Source: Vulcanimicrobiia bacterium (GTDB taxonomy: Bacteria; Vulcanimicrobiota; Vulcanimicrobiia; Vulcanimicrobiales; Vulcanimicrobiaceae). From it: a stretch of 20,024 nucleotides of DNA. The stretch covers positions 1 to 20,024 of the forward strand of contig JANWKW010000115.1 of NCBI GenBank assembly GCA_025451135.1, read 5' to 3'. The notes beneath the pieces were generated by a model. The model saw only the letters and a list, made by a program, of their open reading frames with translations. It had not been told where the DNA came from and searched no databases. Below, piece after piece: positions 1 to 6,473 of the stretch. A program made the position numbers and the translations under genes. How positions within the stretch are numbered: the first letter of the stretch is position 1; each line of letters starts with the position of its first letter.

Positions 1-1125
1 GATCGCGCGCGCGCCGCCCGGCGCGCCCATCCGTTCGCGACCGGCCGCACCCATCGCGGCCCGGCGCTTCGGATCGTCGAGCAGCCGGCCGATCTCGGCC
101 AGCGCGTCCGGCTGGGAGACGACCAACAGCGCGTCGCCGAGCAGACCGCGCTGGCGCGTGCGGTACCACGCGTTCGCGCGCTCGCCGGGCGGCGCGTAGG
201 CGATCACGGGCACGCCCGCGCCGGCGGCCGCTTCGTTGGCGGTGCCGGCCTGACCGATCACCGCGCTCGCCCGCGAGAGCAGCGGTCCGATCTCGCCGCG
301 CCAGGCGCGGACGAGCGCGCGATCGCCGGCGAACAGGTCGAACGGGCGCATCGGGTCGCCGCTCGCGCGCACGTCCCATCCGTCGCTTGCGAAGGTGGCG
401 GCGAAACGTCCGGCGTCCAGGCCCGGCGCGATCGAAAGGGCCGCGCCCAGCGCCGGGCGTTCGCGCGCGAGGTCGCGCACGAATCGCGCGAGCGTCCGGG
501 CCTCGTCGTACGCCCCGCTCCGGCTGCCGGGGAAGAGCGCGATCGCGGGCGCGAAGCCCGCGATCGCATCGTCGGCGCGCGCGTCGTCGGCGGTCGCGAA
601 CAGGTCGACGATCACGTTGCCGGGCGCGGTCGCGGGCGTTCCGCGCTCGCGCAGCCGCGCGGCCGTCGGCTCGTCGCGCACGAAGATGGCGCGCGCCCGG
701 CGCAGGACGCGCTCTTCGAACGGCCCGTAAGGCGCGACGTAGACGCTCTTGGCGGTGCCGACGTACGCGGTCGGTGCGTCGGCGCGAAGCGCCATCAACA
801 ACGCGTAGATATCGCCGACCGCCACCGCCGCGGCGTATTCGCCGCGCGCGCCTTGGAGGAAGCGCAGCTGCGCGAGCGTCAGGCCGACCAGGCCGCCGCC
901 GACGTCGCGCGCGATGTTGCGCACGTTGCCCATCGCGATCAGGCCGCCGCTCGGCATCGCGCGGCGCGGGCCGACGTCGCGCATCTCCGACGGATGGCCG
1001 AACTCGCCGACCAGCGCCAGGTGGTCCAATCCGAGCTCCGGCGCGAGCGGCGCGAGCTCGCTCGCGATCCGCGCGGCGATCGCCTCTTCGCCGTGACCGT
1101 TGCTCACGAACAGGACGCGCGCCAT
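1..1125 (-). CDS. LpxB-related glycosyltransferase-like protein (TIGR03492 type), 3' end outside window
   Basis: An open frame of 375 codons starts at ATG 1125 and runs off the left edge without a stop. I translated it by hand. The N-terminus has SNGHGEE (residues 8-14), a hallmark of the lipid-A-disaccharide-synthase-related family TIGR03492. LFPGSR (about 197-202) and GQAGTANEAAAGAGVPVIAY (291-310) match the nucleotide-sugar-binding half of LpxB/MurG-like GT-B enzymes. Family members are roughly 400 residues long, so about 20-30 residues are probably missing. The ATG overlaps the TGA of the metallophosphatase by one base (TGATG), so translation is probably coupled. It is a paralogue of the true lpxB two genes upstream. 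The substrate of this family is, to my knowledge, not established; a role in envelope glycolipid synthesis is inferred from context. It has no visible signal peptide or membrane span, so it is cytosolic or membrane-peripheral. Confidence 0.85.
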   Translation of the reverse strand, partial: MARVLFVSNGHGEEAIAARIASELAPLAPELGLDHLALVGEFGHPSEMRDVGPRRAMPSGGLIAMGNVRNIARDVGGGLVGLTLAQLRFLQGARGEYAAAVAVGDIYALLMALRADAPTAYVGTAKSVYVAPYGPFEERVLRRARAIFVRDEPTAARLRERGTPATAPGNVIVDLFATADDARADDAIAGFAPAIALFPGSRSGAYDEARTLARFVRDLARERPALGAALSIAPGLDAGRFAATFASDGWDVRASGDPMRPFDLFAGDRALVRAWRGEIGPLLSRASAVIGQAGTANEAAAGAGVPVIAYAPPGERANAWYRTRQRGLLGDALLVVSQPDALAEIGRLLDDPKRRAAMGAAGRERMGAPGGARAI

Positions 1126-1850
1126 CAGGGCGCTCCCAGCAGCGGTACGAGCGCGAAGTCGTCGATGCCGAAGCGTCCGCGCCGCGCGTCGTACGAGAGT
1201 TCGGTGCGCGAGACGTAGGCCGCGTACGGGCCCGCGTGCACGATCGGCACGTCGCCCGCCATCTCGGGCGCGTACAGCGTGTCGTGGCTGTGCCCGCCCA
1301 GGATCAGATCGATGCGCGGCACGCGCTCCGCCAGCTTGCGGTCGAGCGAGAGCCCGACGTGCGAGAGCACCAGCAGCATGTCGCCGTCCGGCACGTCGGC
1401 CGCGTACGCGCCGACCGCGTCCCACGGATCCAGGAAGCGCCAGCCGAAGATACGTTCGAGCGGGCTGCCGACCGGATATTGCATGATCAGCACGCCGAGC
1501 ACGTGGATGCGCGCGCCGTCGCGATCGAGCACGAGCGACCGCCGGAACGGCAGCTCGCGTCCCTTGGCGTCGAGCAGGTTCGTGCAGATCAGCGGATGCC
1601 GCATCGAGGCCGCCCGCGCGCGCAGCAGCGGGAAAAGATAGTGGAACTCGCGATTGCCGATGGCCTGCGCGTCGTAGCCCGCCGCATCGATCTCCGCCAC
1701 GATCGGTTCGCGGCGATGGTAGACGGTCTGACTGCCGCGCAGGCTGTCGCCGCAGTCGAAGAGCAGACCCGGTTCGCGCGCGCGCAGCGCGTCGAGGCGC
1801 GGGGCGAACCCGCGGTGGTCGTGCATGTCGGAGGTGTGATAGATCCGCAT
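1125..1850 (-). CDS. Calcineurin-like metallophosphatase; candidate UDP-2,3-diacylglucosamine hydrolase
   Basis: This 241-residue protein has the metal-binding motifs of the calcineurin-like superfamily in order: SDMHD (D8, H10), CGDS (D35), GNREF (N66-R67), LSHVG (H164) and GGHSH (H187, H189). The overall spacing resembles the catalytic domain of UshA-type 5'-nucleotidases, without their C-terminal domain or a signal peptide, so it should act in the cytosol. The catalytic His of the usual GNHE motif is replaced by Arg. LpxH, the enzyme that splits UDP-2,3-diacylglucosamine to lipid X, has GNRD at the same place. The gene sits directly after lpxB with a one-base TGATG overlap, and no LpxH, LpxI or obvious LpxG is visible here. 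I infer it may supply that missing step; a nucleotidase or other phosphatase remains possible. An in-frame ATG at 1898 lies inside lpxB and would add 16 residues before the fold begins, so I chose 1850. Confidence 0.85.
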   Translation of the reverse strand: MRIYHTSDMHDHRGFAPRLDALRAREPGLLFDCGDSLRGSQTVYHRREPIVAEIDAAGYDAQAIGNREFHYLFPLLRARAASMRHPLICTNLLDAKGRELPFRRSLVLDRDGARIHVLGVLIMQYPVGSPLERIFGWRFLDPWDAVGAYAADVPDGDMLLVLSHVGLSLDRKLAERVPRIDLILGGHSHDTLYAPEMAGDVPIVHAGPYAAYVSRTELSYDARRGRFGIDDFALVPLLGAP

Positions 1851-2968
1851 CAGCCGGCCTTCCCCGCGAGCGCGAGCGAGACCGCGAAGGCCGCCCACGA
1901 GCGCAGCGCGTCGTCCGGTCCGAGCTCCGCGCGCAAGCGCTCGAAGGCGTCGTATTGGTACGACGGATCGCGCAGCGTCTGATCCATCACGTAGGCCAGC
2001 ATCGCGGGCGTGGCCGCGTCTTGGAGCAGTTCCGGGATGACCGCATCGTCGAGCACCAGGTTCGGCAGCGTGATCCAGGGACTGCGCATCAAGCGCTTCG
2101 CGAGCGGCAGCAAGACCGGCGCGAGCGCGTAGAGCGCGATCGTCGGCACGCCCGAGAGCACCGCTTCGAGGACGGCCGTGCCGGAGGCGATCCAGGCGGC
2201 ATCCGCGTCGGCGGTCGCGGCCGCCGAACCGCGCACGACCGGCAGTTCCCCCATCCCGGCCCGGCGCGCGAGCGCACGGATGGTCCGTTCGCTCGCGTCG
2301 TCGGCCGCCGCCACCACGGCCCGGAGCGCCGGTCGCGTGGCGCGCAAGAGCCGATAGGCCTCGAGCAGACGCGGGAGCAAGCGCGTGATCTCGCCCGTCC
2401 GGCTGCCCGGCAACAGCGCGACGGTGCCGCCGTCCGGCGGCGGCGCGGGACGACGCGCGCGCGCCGCATAGCCGGGCGCGAGCGGATGGCCGAAATAGGC
2501 GACCGGCAGTCCGAGCCGCCGGTAGAACGCCTGTTGCCGGCGGAACGCGGTGAGGGGGACCGCCACCGCCGCCACCGCGCGGGCCGCCTTCTCGTTATCC
2601 GTCCAGGCCGAGGGCGGCAGCGCGTCGAGGATCGGTCCGGCGTAGCGGCGAGCGCGCAGCGTCTTGGCCAGCCGCAGGTTGAACGCGCCGAAATCGACCA
2701 GCACCACCAGGTCCGGCGGACGTTTGGCGAGCCGCGCGGCGGTCCGGTACATCGCGTGCAGCAGCTTGGGGATGCGCGGGATGGCGGCGATCGGCCCGAT
2801 GCTCGCCCAGCCTTGGTTGTCGCGCCACAGCGCGAAGCCGGCCTCGCGCATCCGCGTCGAGCCGATGCCCTCGAACGTCGCCTCCGGATCGAGCGCGCGG
2901 ATCTCGCCGGCCAGCGCTACCGCGAGCAGCTCGCCCGACGGTTCTCCGGTGCTGAAGAAATACCGCAC
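1850..2968 (-). CDS. lpxB: Lipid-A-disaccharide synthase
   Basis: LpxB (family GT19) joins UDP-2,3-diacylglucosamine and lipid X into the beta-1,6-linked lipid A disaccharide at the cytosolic face of the inner membrane. The 372 residues are close to the E. coli length. Recognisable motifs are STGEPSGE (6-13), VDFGAFN (91-97), YFGHPL (158-163), LLPGSRTGEI (185-194), ASGTAVLEAVLSGVPTIALY (261-280) and LPNLVLDDAVIPELLQD (301-317). The start is GTG at 2968, placed exactly where the family N-terminus begins and two bases after the lpxA stop. The stop overlaps the next ATG. The PSVWAW block of proteobacterial LpxB reads PSAWTDN here (119-125), a local divergence in an otherwise intact enzyme. No strong Shine-Dalgarno sequence is visible, so coupling to lpxA is likely. 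Confidence 0.95.
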   Translation of the reverse strand: MRYFFSTGEPSGELLAVALAGEIRALDPEATFEGIGSTRMREAGFALWRDNQGWASIGPIAAIPRIPKLLHAMYRTAARLAKRPPDLVVLVDFGAFNLRLAKTLRARRYAGPILDALPPSAWTDNEKAARAVAAVAVPLTAFRRQQAFYRRLGLPVAYFGHPLAPGYAARARRPAPPPDGGTVALLPGSRTGEITRLLPRLLEAYRLLRATRPALRAVVAAADDASERTIRALARRAGMGELPVVRGSAAATADADAAWIASGTAVLEAVLSGVPTIALYALAPVLLPLAKRLMRSPWITLPNLVLDDAVIPELLQDAATPAMLAYVMDQTLRDPSYQYDAFERLRAELGPDDALRSWAAFAVSLALAGKAG

Positions 2969-2970
2969 AC

Positions 2971-3738
2971 CTACTTAGCGATGCCGCGATGCGACGGCGC
3001 TTCCAGGAAGGCGACGATCTCGCGACCGGACTCGGTCGCCACCTCGGCGCGCATCGCGTCGAGGGCTTGCGAGACGTTGAGCTTCGAGGCGTAGAGCAAT
3101 TTGTAGAACTTCTTGATCTCGGAACGCTCTTCGAGCGTGAAGCCCGCGCGCCGCAGGCCGACCGAATTGAGCCCGTTCGGCTCGGCCGGCGAGCCTTCGA
3201 CCAGGAAGAACGGCGGCACGTCCTTGGTCACCTTGCTGGCGCCGCCGACCATCGCGTACCGCCCGATGCGCGAGAACTGATGCGCGCCCACCTGTCCGCC
3301 GATGACCGCGAAGTCGGCGACCTCGCAGTGTCCCGCGAGCTGCGCCAGGTTGCTCATGATGACCGAGTTGCCGACGATGCAATTGTGCGCGATGTGGACG
3401 TAGGCCAACAGCAGGCAATCGTCGCCGACCGACGTGACGGATTCCTCGCCGGTGCCGCGCTGGACCGAGACGTATTCGCGCAGCACGGTGCGATCGCCGA
3501 TCGTCGTGTAGGCCCGTTCGCCGACGTACTTGCGGTCCTGCGACGCCGCGCCGACGGTCGCGAACGGATAGATCTGGCAGTCCTCGCCGATGGTGGTCCA
3601 GCCGTTGACGACGACGTGGGCCTGCAGGACGGTGCCGCTGCCGACCGTCACGTTCTCGCCGACGATGCAGTACGGACCGATCTCGACGCCGCGCGCGATC
3701 TTGGCGGCCGGGTGGACGATCGCGGTGGGGTGGATCAT
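2971..3738 (-). CDS. lpxA: UDP-N-acetylglucosamine O-acyltransferase
   Basis: LpxA transfers a 3-hydroxyacyl chain from ACP to the 3-OH of UDP-GlcNAc, the first step of lipid A synthesis. The 255 residues begin MIHPTAIVHP and show left-handed beta-helix hexapeptide repeats through about residue 190, then a helical C-terminal domain (from about 195). The catalytic His lies in HIAHNCIVGN (H118, equivalent to E. coli H125). HQFSRIG and MVGGASKV follow, with Gly166 at the position equivalent to E. coli G173, the acyl-chain ruler. Gly there is associated with longer (C14-like) acyl chains. The start at 3738 is decided by the family N-terminus and by a strong Shine-Dalgarno sequence 5 bases upstream; an in-frame start at 4011 would run through fabZ. 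It lies 11 bases after fabZ and 2 bases before lpxB. Confidence 0.96.
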   Translation of the reverse strand: MIHPTAIVHPAAKIARGVEIGPYCIVGENVTVGSGTVLQAHVVVNGWTTIGEDCQIYPFATVGAASQDRKYVGERAYTTIGDRTVLREYVSVQRGTGEESVTSVGDDCLLLAYVHIAHNCIVGNSVIMSNLAQLAGHCEVADFAVIGGQVGAHQFSRIGRYAMVGGASKVTKDVPPFFLVEGSPAEPNGLNSVGLRRAGFTLEERSEIKKFYKLLYASKLNVSQALDAMRAEVATESGREIVAFLEAPSHRGIAK

Positions 3739-3743
3739 GCTCG

Positions 3744-3750
3744 CCCTCCC
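3744..3750 (-). promoter_or_regulatory. Ribosome binding site of lpxA
   Basis: On the minus strand GGGAGGG sits 5 bases before ATG 3738. It is one of the best Shine-Dalgarno matches in the window and fixes the lpxA start inside a much longer open frame. Its first base overlaps the last base of the fabZ stop codon. Confidence 0.8.
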
Positions 3751-4223
3751 TACGCGCGCAGCACGGAGGCGTCGGCGCCGAACACCCGCGGATCCGACGC
3801 GATCGAGAACATCAGCTCGGCCGAGCAGACGAACTCGCCGTCGACCGTCGCGGTGGCGTTGACCCAGCCGATGTTGCGCTTGTGCTTGGCCAGCACGACT
3901 TCCATCATCAGGCAGTCTCCGGGGATGACCGGGCGGCGGAACTTGGCCTTGTCGATGCCGGCCAGATACGGCGTCTTGCGCGAGAACTCGCCCGGCTCGA
4001 GGACGACGCATCCGCCCAGCTGCGCCATCGCTTCGATCATGTAGACGCCCGGGAAGAGCGGGTTGCCGGGGAAGTGGCCGGTGAAGACCGGTTCGTTGAA
4101 CGTGATGTTCTTGTAGCCGCGCGCGCGCACGCCCGGCTCGAGCTCGACGATGCGATCGATCAGGAGGATCGGATAGCGGTGCGGCAGGAGCTCCATGATC
4201 TGCCGGATGTCCAATGCGTTCAC
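3750..4223 (-). CDS. fabZ: 3-hydroxyacyl-ACP dehydratase
   Basis: FabZ dehydrates 3-hydroxyacyl-ACP in fatty acid elongation and so competes with LpxA and LpxD for the same substrate, which explains its frequent place in lpx clusters. The 157-residue single hot-dog fold has LPHRYPILLIDR with the catalytic His15, and GHFPGNPLFPGVYMIEAMAQ with the catalytic Glu64. The start is GTG 4223, supported by AAAGGAG seven bases upstream. A longer in-frame start at 4310 lies inside lpxC and adds residues unlike the family. The GTG overlaps the lpxC stop as GTGA (4-base overlap). The order lpxD-lpxC-fabZ-lpxA differs from E. coli, where lpxC is elsewhere. LpxC next to FabZ is common in non-proteobacterial diderms and is a gene fusion in Bacteroidetes. 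Here the two are separate proteins. Confidence 0.95.
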   Translation of the reverse strand: MNALDIRQIMELLPHRYPILLIDRIVELEPGVRARGYKNITFNEPVFTGHFPGNPLFPGVYMIEAMAQLGGCVVLEPGEFSRKTPYLAGIDKAKFRRPVIPGDCLMMEVVLAKHKRNIGWVNATATVDGEFVCSAELMFSIASDPRVFGADASVLRA

Positions 4224-5038
4224 GGGTTCGCTCCTTTGCGCAATGCGAGCGCGGCGGCGGCGTGCAGCGCGTGCCCGCTCTTGATGGCGACGATCTCGAA
4301 CTGCGGCCACGCGCCCAGCAGCGCGAGGTCGCCGAGCAGGTCGAGCACCTTGTGGCGCACCACCTCGTTGGGCCAGCGGAGCGGACGCATCGGGCCGTTC
4401 GCGTCGAACACGATCGCGTTCTCGAGGCTGCCGCCGCGCGCCAGACCGCGCGCGCGCAGCGCCTCGACCTCGTGCAGGTAGCCGAACGTGCGGGCGCCGC
4501 AGATGTCCGCGCGGTAGACCGACGGCGTCATCGGGCCGTCGTAGTACTGCGTCCCGACCGGGGCCGGGAAGTCGGCCAGGAAGCGGATGCGGAAGCCGTC
4601 GGACGGAAGCGCGGCGATCAGGCGTTCGCCGTCGCGAAGATAGTACGGGACGTCGAGCTTCATCGTCCGGCGCGGCGCGGGCTGCGGCCGCAGACCGGCG
4701 GTCTCGATCAGGTCGACGAACTGCTTGCCGCTGCCGTCGGTGACCGGGATCTCGGGGCCGTCCACCGCGATGGTGGCGTTGGTCACGCCCATGCCGAAGA
4801 GGGCGGAGAGCAGATGTTCGACCGTCGAGACGGTCCGGCCGTCGCGGCCGACGACGGTCGCGCGCGACGTATCGGTCACGTACTCCGCCAACGCCGGGAC
4901 CTCGAACGCATCCGCGCCGAGCGCGAAGACCAAGCCGGCGTCCTCCGGCGCGGGCCGGACCTCGACGCGCGCCTGCGCGCCGGTGTGCAGACCGACGCCA
5001 TCGAACGCGAACGGCGCGGCGAGCGTCGCTTGCGTCAT
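4220..5038 (-). CDS. lpxC: UDP-3-O-acyl-N-acetylglucosamine deacetylase
   Basis: LpxC is the zinc-dependent deacetylase that commits the pathway to lipid A. The 272-residue protein has GVGLHTG (14-20), STVEHLLSAL (71-80) with Glu74 and zinc ligand His75, GPEIPVTDGSG (94-104), RHKVLDLLGDL (228-238) with zinc ligands His229 and Asp233 plus Lys230, and KSGHALHAA with catalytic His256. All residues expected from E. coli LpxC (E78, H79, H238, D242, H265) are present. It is about 30 residues shorter than the E. coli enzyme. It starts at ATG 5038, three bases after the lpxD stop, and ends in a GTGA overlap with fabZ. It is a stand-alone enzyme, not an LpxC-FabZ fusion. Confidence 0.97.
   Translation of the reverse strand: MTQATLAAPFAFDGVGLHTGAQARVEVRPAPEDAGLVFALGADAFEVPALAEYVTDTSRATVVGRDGRTVSTVEHLLSALFGMGVTNATIAVDGPEIPVTDGSGKQFVDLIETAGLRPQPAPRRTMKLDVPYYLRDGERLIAALPSDGFRIRFLADFPAPVGTQYYDGPMTPSVYRADICGARTFGYLHEVEALRARGLARGGSLENAIVFDANGPMRPLRWPNEVVRHKVLDLLGDLALLGAWPQFEIVAIKSGHALHAAAALALRKGANP
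4231..4237 (-). promoter_or_regulatory. Ribosome binding site of fabZ
   Basis: AAAGGAG on the minus strand lies 7 bases before GTG 4223, inside the last codons of lpxC. It decides the GTG start over the longer in-frame ATG at 4310. Confidence 0.75.
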
Positions 5039-5041
5039 CGC

Positions 5042-6070
5042 TCAGTCGCTTTTCTTAGCGGCCCGCTCCAGTGCTTCGACACGAGCGATGAGTTTAGGGA
5101 GGTTGCGAAGGGTGACCTCTTTGCGCAAGCGCTCGCGATGTTCGCTCGCAGGCGCGCCGGAGACCATGATGCCGTCCGGCACGTCGCCCCAGACCTGGCT
5201 GGCGCCGGCGATGGTGACGCGCGAGCCGACCGCGATGTGTCCCTTGAAGCCGACCATGCCGGCGACGCGGGTGTAGTCGCCGATCGTGGTGGTGCCGGCC
5301 AAGCCGCACAGCGCGGCGATCGCGTCGTGCTTGCCGAGCGTGCAGTTGTGGCCGATCTGCACGAGGTTGTCGATCTTGGTGCCGTCGCCGATGGTGGTGC
5401 TGCCGGTCTGCGCGCGATCGACGCAGGTATTGGCGCCGATCTCGACGTCGTCGCCGAGGACCACGTTGCCGACCTGCGGGATGCGTTCCAAGCGGCCGTC
5501 GACGAACGCCCAGCCGAAGCCCTCGCTGCCGATGGTCGCGCCGGGGAAGAGCGCGACCCGCTCGCCCAGCACGCAGTCGTCCATCACGCGGGTCTGCGGC
5601 CGCAGCCACGCGTCGGCGCCGACGCGCGCGCGCGCGCCGACGTAGGCGCCGGCTTCGAGCACGACGCGCGCGCCGATGACCGAATCGCGGCCGACGTAGG
5701 TGTGGGCGCCCAGATGGGCGTCCTCGGCCACGCTCGCGCCGTCCTCGACGACGGCGGTCGGATGGCGGAAGGCCGCGGGACGCGGCGGACGGAGCATCTG
5801 CAGGAGCGACGCCAGCGCGACGCGCGCCGACGGCACCAGCAGCAGCGGTTTGGACGGTTCGGCCGGGGCCAAGCCCTCGTCGACCAGCACGGCGCTGGCG
5901 GCGGACGCGAGCGCGCCCGACAGATAGCGCTCGTCGGTGGCGAAGGTCAGCGCGCCCGCGACCGCGTCGTCGACCGACGCGATCCGATCGATGCGCACCG
6001 CGCCGTCGCCGGCCACCCGGCCGCCGACGCGCGCGGCGAGTTGGTCGAGCGTGCCGAGCGTTGCCGCCAT
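5042..6070 (-). CDS. lpxD: UDP-3-O-(3-hydroxyacyl)glucosamine N-acyltransferase
   Basis: LpxD adds the second 3-hydroxyacyl chain, at the 2-amino position, giving UDP-2,3-diacylglucosamine. The 342 residues match E. coli (341). An N-terminal uridine-binding domain (about 1-100) is followed by left-handed beta-helix hexapeptide repeats (about 103-290) and a C-terminal helix with charged heptads (about 308-341). The catalytic His lies in QIGHNCTLG at residue 241 (E. coli H239). GSEGFGWA (181-188) corresponds to the conserved GxDGFG-type segment. ATG 6070 is one base after the stop of the short Skp-like lipoprotein, and the gene ends three bases before lpxC. There is no separate Shine-Dalgarno sequence, so coupling is likely. 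Confidence 0.97.
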   Translation of the reverse strand: MAATLGTLDQLAARVGGRVAGDGAVRIDRIASVDDAVAGALTFATDERYLSGALASAASAVLVDEGLAPAEPSKPLLLVPSARVALASLLQMLRPPRPAAFRHPTAVVEDGASVAEDAHLGAHTYVGRDSVIGARVVLEAGAYVGARARVGADAWLRPQTRVMDDCVLGERVALFPGATIGSEGFGWAFVDGRLERIPQVGNVVLGDDVEIGANTCVDRAQTGSTTIGDGTKIDNLVQIGHNCTLGKHDAIAALCGLAGTTTIGDYTRVAGMVGFKGHIAVGSRVTIAGASQVWGDVPDGIMVSGAPASEHRERLRKEVTLRNLPKLIARVEALERAAKKSD

Positions 6071-6071
6071 A

Positions 6072-6473
6072 TTAGGGGGTCGGGGTGGCCTTCTCGGTGA
6101 TGTTGAGGGCCTTCTCGACGTCCGGCGTGATGTCCACGCCGCCGTAGCCGACGCCTTCGCGGGTCACCACCAGCTTGAGCTTGCGATCGGTCGCGACCTT
6201 GGTCGCGGCGTCGCGGATCTCTTGGGTGAGACCTTCGGTGATCCGGGCGTACTTCTGCTGCAGCGCGGCGCCCATCCGGACCTTCTGTCCGTTCGAGACC
6301 TTGCTGGCCTGGATCTGCTGCTCGTCGGCGGCCAACTGGTTCTGGAAGTCCTGATACTTCGTCCAGTTGGTGGCCACGCGCTGCACGTCGACCGTGCCGA
6401 TCGGGCTGTTGTTGCCGCACGCCGCGAGGACCGCGGCGGCGAGGGCGAGGGTCATGAGATTGCGTATTTTCAC
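6072..6473 (-). CDS. Short Skp/OmpH-like lipoprotein
   Basis: This 133-residue protein starts with a lipoprotein signal (K2, R4, hydrophobic core, lipobox LAAC with Cys19; the next residue is Gly, so outer-membrane sorting is plausible by the E. coli rule). The mature part has the Skp pattern: strand IGTVDVQRV (25-33), a helical hairpin (about 38-95), strand KLKLVVTREGVG, then YGGVDITPDV (110-119). The GG-x-D-x-T-x-[D/E]-V signature recurs in its two upstream neighbours. Skp is a periplasmic chaperone that holds unfolded outer-membrane proteins for BamA; E. coli Skp is soluble, so lipidation is unusual. The hairpin is short for Skp. The start is GTG 6473, in a GTGA overlap with the gene before; an ATG at 6455 would give a very short signal without the basic residues. 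The tail is Thr/Pro-rich. The chaperone role is inferred. Confidence 0.82.
   Translation of the reverse strand: MKIRNLMTLALAAAVLAACGNNSPIGTVDVQRVATNWTKYQDFQNQLAADEQQIQASKVSNGQKVRMGAALQQKYARITEGLTQEIRDAATKVATDRKLKLVVTREGVGYGGVDITPDVEKALNITEKATPTP

Noticed and set aside
1850..1898. An earlier ATG (1898) for the metallophosphatase
   Set aside because: It adds 16 Arg/Gly-rich residues inside lpxB before the conserved first strand. The ATG at 1850 overlaps the lpxB stop as TGATG, the same arrangement as the next junction.
387..1982. A 531-codon open frame on the plus strand over the left-end genes
   Set aside because: Its product is extremely Arg/Ala-rich and lies opposite two genes with clear family motifs and overlapping start and stop codons, so it is a shadow.
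4214..6100. A 628-codon plus-strand frame opposite lpxC and lpxD
   Set aside because: It overlaps two unmistakable enzymes with complete catalytic residues and has no motif of its own.
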